A DNA stretch of 17,923 nucleotides from NCBI GenBank assembly GCA_003521815.1, contig DPHE01000078.1, forward strand, positions 11,577 through 29,499, given 5' to 3'. The position numbers and the translations under genes are program-made. The notes under the pieces were generated by a model, which saw nothing but the letters and a program-made list of their open reading frames with translations, searched no databases and had not been told where the DNA came from. Source of the DNA: Colwellia sp. Lineage in GTDB: Bacteria; Pseudomonadota; Gammaproteobacteria; Enterobacterales; Alteromonadaceae. Below, in pieces: positions 13,483 through 17,923 of this stretch; the stretch's first letter is position 1; every line of letters begins with the position of its first letter.

Positions 13483-14484
13483 TTAAGCACTGCGATTAGC
13501 CGCAATATGGGCTAAAGCAATTAAGGCTTGTTTATATTCAGATTCAGGCAATACCGATAAAGCTTTGATAGCCTTGTCTGCTTCTACTTCTGCTTTTTTC
13601 TGCGTATAAACTAAAGCACCAGTTTGTTCCATGGCACTTAAAATATCGTCTAAATGCTCCATACCATTGCCATGTTCTATAGCATCTCTAATTAACTGCC
13701 GTTGCTCATCAGTGCCGTGAGACATAGCATAAAGTAGTGGTAGAGTAGGCTTGCCTTCGGCTAAGTCATCACCCACATTTTTACCCATTTCTTTAGCATC
13801 TGCGGTGTAATCCAAAATATCATCCACTAATTGAAAGGCTGTACCTAGGTATTTACCGTAATCTGCAATGGCTATTTCAGTTGCACTATCTTGCTTGGTA
13901 ATAACAGCAGCAAGTCGAGTAGCCGCTTCAAAAAGTTTGGCTGTTTTGCAATAAATAACCTGTAAATAGCTTTCTTCAGTAGTGTCTGGATCATTACAAT
14001 TCATCAATTGTAATACTTCACCTTCAGCAACTATATTGGTCGCATCAGATAAAATATCCATAATGCGCATGTCACCCAATTTGGTCATCATTTGAAAAGA
14101 TCGTGTGTAAAGAAAATCACCGACTAATACGCTAGCACTGTTACCAAATAAAGCATTAGCGGTTTCTCGGCCACGTCGCATGTTAGATTCATCAACTACA
14201 TCGTCATGCAATAGGGTAGCTGTGTGAATAAATTCCACAATGGCAGCAATGGTGCAGTGTTTATCATCTAGATTGACTATATTAGCTTGATTCAGCGCCT
14301 GTGCTGTTAACACGGTAAGCATGGGGCGCATACGCTTACCACCGGAATTAACAATATAGACACCTAATTGATTGATCAAAGCAACGTTTGAGTGTAACTG
14401 ACCATAAATAAGATCATTAACCTTGGTCATATCATCTTGTGAGAGTGTTTGAATTGCTTTTATATCCACTTTACTTAATTCCAC
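13483..14484 (-). CDS. ispB: Octaprenyl diphosphate synthase IspB
   Basis: Long-chain trans-prenyltransferase that extends farnesyl diphosphate with isopentenyl diphosphate to make the ubiquinone and menaquinone side chain. Both aspartate-rich motifs are present: LLHDDVVDES (DDxxD at 94-98) and QLVDDILDY (221-225), plus the GGKRMRP segment near residue 48. The protein is closely similar to E. coli IspB (323 residues). The start is uncertain. The longest frame begins at a GTG (14484) with an AGG five bases before it, giving 333 residues. A second in-frame GTG at 14469 aligns exactly with the E. coli N-terminus. It is divergent from rplU, as in E. coli. The product chain length (octa- or otherwise) is inferred from the ortholog. 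Confidence 0.94.
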   Translation of the reverse strand: MELSKVDIKAIQTLSQDDMTKVNDLIYGQLHSNVALINQLGVYIVNSGGKRMRPMLTVLTAQALNQANIVNLDDKHCTIAAIVEFIHTATLLHDDVVDESNMRRGRETANALFGNSASVLVGDFLYTRSFQMMTKLGDMRIMDILSDATNIVAEGEVLQLMNCNDPDTTEESYLQVIYCKTAKLFEAATRLAAVITKQDSATEIAIADYGKYLGTAFQLVDDILDYTADAKEMGKNVGDDLAEGKPTLPLLYAMSHGTDEQRQLIRDAIEHGNGMEHLDDILSAMEQTGALVYTQKKAEVEADKAIKALSVLPESEYKQALIALAHIAANRSA

Positions 14485-14665
14485 TTGGGCCTGATGGTTT
14501 ATGTATAACCACGATGTCTATATCGACGGGGTTTTAAATAGTAAATTCTACACTATATTCGTGGATATAAAAGCTTACACAAAAGGTTTATAATAACTTT
14601 GTAGTTAATTTATTTCGCTAATTTTTTATAGAAATTAAAAACTTCAGAAATGATCACTTTTATAC

Positions 14666-14694
14666 TTGCTCTGCTGCGTTTCTTCGCGTAGAAT
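14666..14694 (+). promoter_or_regulatory. Sigma-70 promoter of rplU-rpmA
   Basis: TTGCTC (14666-14671) and TAGAAT (14689-14694) are separated by an exact 17-base spacer and followed by the GC-rich discriminator TCGCGCCC. This is the classic form of a strong promoter under growth-rate and stringent control and suits ribosomal protein genes. The predicted transcript starts near 14701, leaving a leader of about 50 bases. The rest of the 268-base ispB-rplU gap is AT-rich and should hold the ispB promoter, which I cannot place with confidence. Confidence 0.75.
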
Positions 14695-14718
14695 TCGCGC
14701 CCTATATTTTTAAATTTA

Positions 14719-14738
14719 GCAACACATAAAGTTGTTGC
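14719..14738 (+). promoter_or_regulatory. Small hairpin in the rplU leader, just before the Shine-Dalgarno
   Basis: GCAACA (14719-14724) can pair with TGTTGC (14733-14738) around an 8-base loop. It ends five bases before the GGAG Shine-Dalgarno of rplU, so it could affect translation initiation. It is short and has no identified family match. Confidence 0.3.
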
Positions 14739-14752
14739 AGTACGGAGTAGCT

Positions 14753-15064
14753 ATGTACGCGGTATTCCAAAGCGGTGGTAAACAGCATCGTGTAACCGAA
14801 GGGCAAACAGTTCGTCTAGAAAAGCTTGAGCTTGAAATAGGCGCAGCAGTAGAATTTGATAACGTTTTAATGATCGCCGATGGCGAGAACATCAATGTAG
14901 GCGCGCCTTACGTTGCTGGTGGTAAAGTAGTGGCTGAGGTGGTAAACCAAGGTCGTGCTGATAAAATTACCATTGTAAAATTCAAACGTCGTAAGCATTC
15001 ACGCAAACAAGCGGGCCATCGTCAATGGTTCACTGAAGTGAAAATTACTGGTATTAATGGCTAA
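14753..15064 (+). CDS. rplU: 50S ribosomal protein L21
   Basis: Ribosomal large-subunit protein that contacts 23S rRNA. From the ATG at 14753 it has 103 residues, the same as E. coli, beginning MYAVFQSGGKQHRV and containing the basic RRKHSRKQAGHRQWFT segment near the C-terminus that is diagnostic of L21. A GGAG Shine-Dalgarno ends five bases before this ATG. An upstream TTG at 14732 would add seven residues but spans the Shine-Dalgarno, so I reject it. The gene is followed after 16 bases by rpmA and is driven by a strong promoter at 14666-14694. Confidence 0.98.
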   Translation: MYAVFQSGGKQHRVTEGQTVRLEKLELEIGAAVEFDNVLMIADGENINVGAPYVAGGKVVAEVVNQGRADKITIVKFKRRKHSRKQAGHRQWFTEVKITGING

Positions 15065-15080
15065 TTAGGAGCATTTTGAC

Positions 15081-15338
15081 ATGGCACATAAGAAAGCGGC
15101 AGGTAGTACACGAAATGGTCGTGATTCAGAAGCAAAACGTTTAGGTGTTAAGCGTTTCGGTGGTGAATCAGTGTTAGCAGGTAACATTATTGTTCGTCAA
15201 CGTGGTACTCGTTTCCACGCTGGTAGCAACATGGGTATCGGTAAAGATCATACTTTATTTGCTTTATCTGACGGTAAAGTACAATTTGAAGTTAAAGGTC
15301 CAAAGAGTCGTAAGTTTGTTAGCATCATCGCTGACTAA
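15081..15338 (+). CDS. rpmA: 50S ribosomal protein L27
   Basis: Ribosomal protein whose N-terminal tail reaches the peptidyl-transferase centre. It has 85 residues, the E. coli length, starting MAHKKAAGSTRNGRDSEAKR. It has no cleavable N-terminal extension of the Firmicute type. AGGAG lies 9 bases before the ATG. It is cotranscribed with rplU and followed by a strong intrinsic terminator. In E. coli a membrane-protein gene (yhbE) comes next, before obgE; here it is absent. Confidence 0.98.
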   Translation: MAHKKAAGSTRNGRDSEAKRLGVKRFGGESVLAGNIIVRQRGTRFHAGSNMGIGKDHTLFALSDGKVQFEVKGPKSRKFVSIIAD

Positions 15339-15355
15339 GAAGAACTTAGAACTCC

Positions 15356-15387
15356 AAAAACCTCGCTTCTTAGCGAGGTTTTTTTTT
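15356..15387 (+). terminator. Intrinsic terminator after rpmA
   Basis: CCTCGCT (15361-15367) and AGCGAGG (15372-15378) form a GC-rich stem with a four-base loop, extended by A-T pairs and followed by nine T residues (15379-15387). It should separate rplU-rpmA transcription from obgE. Confidence 0.9.
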
Positions 15388-15416
15388 ACCTATTAATTAC
15401 GTTCTTGTTGTGATGA

Positions 15417-15445
15417 TTCTTTCTGAATGAAAAATCGTTTATACT
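15417..15445 (+). promoter_or_regulatory. Candidate obgE promoter
   Basis: TATACT (15440-15445) is a good -10 and TTCTTT (15417-15422) a weak -35, at 17-base spacing. It lies between the rpmA terminator and obgE, where an independent promoter is needed. Confidence 0.4.
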
Positions 15446-15488
15446 AACAAGATATAAACCACAAAAATTTAGGGCTGTGTAAAACACC

Positions 15489-16655
15489 ATGAAATTTGTT
15501 GATGAAGTTGAGATCAGAGTTGAAGCGGGTGATGGTGGCAACGGCTGTCTCAGTTTCCGTAAAGAAAAATATATCGAATTCGGCGGCCCTAATGGCGGTG
15601 ATGGTGGTGATGGTGGTGATGTTTATTTAATTGCCCATGAAAGCCTTAATACCTTGATTGATTATCGATTTGAGCGTTTTCATCGTGCTAAGCGTGGCCA
15701 AAATGGTCAACCCCAAAATTGCACAGGTAGAGGCTCTGACGACTTAGTCTTGAAAGTTCCTGTTGGTACACGCGTTGTTGATGTTGATACGGGTGAACTA
15801 CTCGGTGACTTAACCCATAAAGATCAAAAACTGCTAGTGGCTAAAGGCGGCTGGCATGGTTTAGGTAACTTACGCTTTAAAAGTAGTACCAACCGAGCAC
15901 CTCGTCAAAAAACTGATGGAACGCCAGGTGAAATCCGCAACCTTAAATTAGAGTTATTATTATTGGCTGATGTCGGTTTGCTTGGTTTACCTAATGCGGG
16001 TAAATCTACACTAATTCGCAGTGTATCTGCAGCTAAGCCTAAAGTAGCTGATTACCCTTTTACTACCTTGGTGCCTAACTTGGGTGTAGTGCGATTGGAT
16101 TCACAACGTAGTTTCGTTATTGCTGATATTCCAGGCATAATTGAAGGTGCGGCTGAGGGAGCAGGACTAGGAACTCAGTTTTTAAAGCATCTTGAACGTT
16201 GTCGTATTTTATTGCATATTATCGATATTTTGCCAGTCGACGGTTCAGATCCGCTTGAAAATGCTAAAACCATTATCAGCGAATTAGAGCAGCACAATGA
16301 AAAATTAGCCGGTAAGCCGCGATGGGTTGTTTTTAATAAATTAGACTTAGTGCTTGAAGAAGAGGCTAAAGAAATAACAGATGCTATTTTAGCTGGTCTT
16401 GATTGGAAGGGGGAAGTACACAGTATTTCTGCTTTTAATCGACTGGGTACGCAAGAGCTGACTCAAAGAGTAATGACCTTTATTGAAGGATTACCACCAG
16501 AGGAAGAGGAAGCCCCTATTGACGGTAAAAATGTTGAGTTTAAATGGGATACGTACCATGAAGATGCAATGGTTGATGATGGATTAGATGATGATCTTGA
16601 TGACGACGATTGGAATGAAGATGATTACGATGTAGAAGTAGAATATCGCCCTTAA
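15489..16655 (+). CDS. obgE: Ribosome-assembly GTPase ObgE/CgtA
   Basis: Essential GTPase acting in late 50S assembly and in stress and cell-cycle control. The 388-residue protein (E. coli 390) has the glycine-rich Obg fold (1-158, with GGPNGGDGGDGGD at 32-44), then a G domain: G1 GLPNAGKST at 166-174, the switch-region threonines FTT at 191-193, G3 DIPG at 213-216, G4 NKLD at 283-286, and G5 SA near 314-315. The C-terminus (about 341-388) is a strongly acidic tail of mostly aspartate and glutamate, as in other gammaproteobacterial members. It is downstream of rplU-rpmA as in most bacteria but separated by a terminator, so it probably has its own promoter. The Shine-Dalgarno is weak. Confidence 0.97.
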   Translation: MKFVDEVEIRVEAGDGGNGCLSFRKEKYIEFGGPNGGDGGDGGDVYLIAHESLNTLIDYRFERFHRAKRGQNGQPQNCTGRGSDDLVLKVPVGTRVVDVDTGELLGDLTHKDQKLLVAKGGWHGLGNLRFKSSTNRAPRQKTDGTPGEIRNLKLELLLLADVGLLGLPNAGKSTLIRSVSAAKPKVADYPFTTLVPNLGVVRLDSQRSFVIADIPGIIEGAAEGAGLGTQFLKHLERCRILLHIIDILPVDGSDPLENAKTIISELEQHNEKLAGKPRWVVFNKLDLVLEEEAKEITDAILAGLDWKGEVHSISAFNRLGTQELTQRVMTFIEGLPPEEEEAPIDGKNVEFKWDTYHEDAMVDDGLDDDLDDDDWNEDDYDVEVEYRP

Positions 16656-16677
16656 ATAGCGGTTAACTATTTTATGG

Positions 16678-16729
16678 AAGCCCTGATTTATGCTCTTATT
16701 ATATGGGAATAAATCAGGGCTTTTTTTTT
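16678..16729 (+). terminator. Intrinsic terminator after obgE
   Basis: AAGCCCTGATTTAT (16678-16691) and its exact reverse complement (16709-16722) form a 14-bp stem around a 17-base loop, with a run of nine T residues at 16721-16729 that overlaps the end of the stem. It should isolate obgE from folA. Confidence 0.88.
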
Positions 16730-16785
16730 ATTGTCAATCTAGCGATAATAGCGATTATCAACGAACATAATTTTTCAGGATTTTC

Positions 16786-17298
16786 ATGACTATTCTTTCC
16801 ATGATAGTAGCAACAGCCGATAACAATATAATTGGTAAAGATAACGACATGCCGTGGCATTTACCTGCCGATTTAGCCTATTTTAAAAAAGTAACTTTAG
16901 GTAAGCCTATTATTATGGGCAGAAAAACCTATGAGTCTATTGGAAGACCGTTACCAGGACGCAGAAATATTGTCATTTCAAGAGACGAAAATTATTCTGC
17001 TGATGGTATTGATACGGTGACTTCAGTTGAGCAAGCATTAGCACTAGTTGATGGCTCAGATGGTAGTGATGCTGTAGGAGAAATAATGGTGATTGGCGGT
17101 GGTGCAATCTATAAACACTGCTTACCTAACGCAGATCGTTTGTATGTTACTCACATAAAAGCCGCTATTGATGGTGATACACAGTTTCCTAACTATGATG
17201 ATGGCTGTTGGCAAAAAACGGATAGTGAATTGCGAGTCAGTGATGAAAAAAATGCTTATGATTTAGATTTTTGCGTTTATGAGCGTAAAGCAAGCTAA
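16786..17298 (+). CDS. folA: Dihydrofolate reductase
   Basis: Reduces dihydrofolate to tetrahydrofolate with NADPH. The 170-residue protein (E. coli 159) carries the Met20-loop segment MPWHLPADLAYF with catalytic D29 (equivalent to E. coli D27), the IIMGRKTYESIGRPLPGRRN nucleotide-binding region (42-61), and the VIGGGAIY motif (102-109). A short acidic insertion, DGSDGSD, at 89-95 lies just before the conserved GEIMVIGGG strand and comes from a 9-bp duplication in the DNA. AGG lies upstream of the ATG within a normal Shine-Dalgarno distance. It stands alone after the obgE terminator; a small membrane-protein gene follows after 45 bases. Confidence 0.97.
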   Translation: MTILSMIVATADNNIIGKDNDMPWHLPADLAYFKKVTLGKPIIMGRKTYESIGRPLPGRRNIVISRDENYSADGIDTVTSVEQALALVDGSDGSDAVGEIMVIGGGAIYKHCLPNADRLYVTHIKAAIDGDTQFPNYDDGCWQKTDSELRVSDEKNAYDLDFCVYERKAS

Positions 17299-17343
17299 CT
17301 GTTGCGTAGCCTAGGTTTGTTACATTACTAATAAGGGAAAAAT

Positions 17344-17664
17344 ATGTTTCATTTGGTTCTGCATTTTGTCGTTCCGGCTATAATCACAGGATTATTCTAT
17401 AGAAAAATATGGAAAGTAGCCTATTTGGTGATGATTGCGACAATGCTGGTTGATATCGATCATTTATTTGCTAATCCAATATATGATCCTAACCGCTGTA
17501 GTATTGGTTTCCATCCCTTGCATCAACTGTGGTTTATAGCACTTTATATCGCGCTTTGTTTTATACCTAAAACAAGATTTGTCGGTTTAGGATTAACTAT
17601 CCATATGGCGTTAGATGCGATAGATTGCCAAGTCACTAATGGAGTGTGGATACAGGGATATTAA
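17344..17664 (+). CDS. Small DUF6122-like membrane protein
   Basis: A 106-residue hydrophobic protein with about four membrane-spanning stretches (roughly 4-19, 25-42, 62-75 and 78-93). It carries conserved-looking potential metal ligands: DIDH at 37-40, HPLH at 57-60, and H87 with D91 (HMALD). This resembles the DUF6122 family and, more distantly, the YdjM/DUF457 inner-membrane metal-dependent hydrolase-like proteins. No activity has been assigned to the small family that I know of. An AAGGG Shine-Dalgarno precedes the ATG. It may be cotranscribed with folA, 45 bases upstream, and ends in a strong terminator. The domain assignment is from memory of the motif pattern. Confidence 0.7.
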   Translation: MFHLVLHFVVPAIITGLFYRKIWKVAYLVMIATMLVDIDHLFANPIYDPNRCSIGFHPLHQLWFIALYIALCFIPKTRFVGLGLTIHMALDAIDCQVTNGVWIQGY

Positions 17665-17694
17665 GTACTCACAAAAGCAATGATTAAAAACAGC

Positions 17695-17731
17695 AAAAAG
17701 CCGATATTGTTTAAAACAATATCGGCTTTTT
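17695..17731. terminator. Bidirectional terminator between the DUF6122-like gene and the gltD-like gene
   Basis: AAAAAGCCGATATTGT (17695-17710) and its reverse complement (17716-17731) form a perfect 16-bp stem with a five-base loop. The arms end in A5/T5, so each strand finishes in a T-run. It lies between convergent genes and should terminate both. Confidence 0.9.
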
Positions 17732-17782
17732 AATGATTACTTTTAACACTTAACTTGGGCCATACCACAATAAAATAAATAA

Positions 17783-17923
17783 TTATTGCGTGACGAAATC
17801 TAAAATACCCATAGCTGCTTTACGGCCTTGATCAACAGCGGTAACGACTAAGTCTGAGCCAAGTACCATGTCACCGCCAGCAAAAATATTCTGTTTACTG
17901 GTTTGTAAAGCAAAGTCACTATT
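17783..17923 (-). CDS. GltD-like FAD-dependent oxidoreductase, C-terminal fragment
   Basis: Only the last 46 residues are in the window; the 5' end runs off the right edge. The segment NIFAGGDMVLGSDLVVTAVD followed by QGRKAAMGILDF is the typical FAD/NAD-binding C-terminal motif of the glutamate synthase small subunit and its homologues (GltD, AegA, PreT). GltD, which supplies electrons to the large subunit for glutamate synthesis, is the likeliest identity because of the GSDLVVTA wording, but a paralogue cannot be excluded from this fragment. Confidence 0.75.
   Translation of the reverse strand, partial: NSDFALQTSKQNIFAGGDMVLGSDLVVTAVDQGRKAAMGILDFVTQ

Noticed and set aside
14732..14752. TTG start seven codons upstream of rplU
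   Set aside because: It spans the Shine-Dalgarno, and the family N-terminus begins at MYAVFQSGG.
1..17923. New defence, mobile or biosynthetic system
   Set aside because: All sizeable genes belong to known housekeeping or widespread families in conserved order; no integrase, transposase, toxin-antitoxin pair, CRISPR repeat or biosynthetic cluster is visible.

Overview
The window is a stretch of ordinary gammaproteobacterial housekeeping chromosome. It is AT-rich, and its protein sequences resemble those of E. coli and Vibrio at the level expected for an alteromonad. A marine, cold-adapted Colwellia-like member of the Alteromonadales is the best guess (inference from base composition, protein similarity and gene order; no species marker such as 16S is present). 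All main genes are intact and close to the family lengths. I see no prophage, transposase, CRISPR array, tRNA or rRNA, and nothing that looks like a new defence or biosynthetic system.

Layout. (1) Bases 10-4692, minus strand: the envelope-biogenesis operon lptD-surA-pdxA (rsmA would follow off the left edge). It covers the LPS translocon barrel, the periplasmic chaperone that helps it fold, and a pyridoxal-phosphate synthesis enzyme. (2) 4693-4878: divergent intergenic region with a 71-bp palindromic repeat element and a second operator-like inverted repeat. (3) 4879-5700, plus: djlA. (4) 5896-9491, minus: rapA-rluA, overlapping by one base (RNA polymerase recycling, and pseudouridylation of 23S rRNA and tRNA). 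The order lptD / djlA / rluA / rapA is the same as in E. coli. (5) 9610-10661, minus: a two-gene LrgA/LrgB (YohJ/YohK-type) membrane operon. (6) 10771-12430: argR and mdh, divergent as in E. coli. (7) 12502-14484, minus: bacteriohemerythrin, a VF530-family protein and ispB. (8) 14753-17664, plus: rplU-rpmA, obgE, folA and a small DUF6122-like membrane protein, with strong terminators after rpmA, after obgE and after the small membrane protein. (9) 17783-17923, minus: the C-terminal end of a GltD-like oxidoreductase running off the right edge. No gene-free stretch exceeds 300 bases.

How the genes work together. Most clusters are well-known functional units: LptD with SurA, ribosomal proteins L21/L27 with the ribosome-assembly GTPase ObgE, and the arginine repressor facing malate dehydrogenase. 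The best points for follow-up are small: a bacteriohemerythrin in which one of the canonical iron-ligand histidines is a tyrosine, a VF530-domain protein with a long charged C-terminal extension, uncharacterised inverted repeats in the lptD/djlA, argR/mdh and hemerythrin upstream regions, and an LrgAB operon with no local regulator. Several start codons that would give long N-terminal extensions (mdh, rplU, rapA, lrgA) are better placed at internal ATGs.
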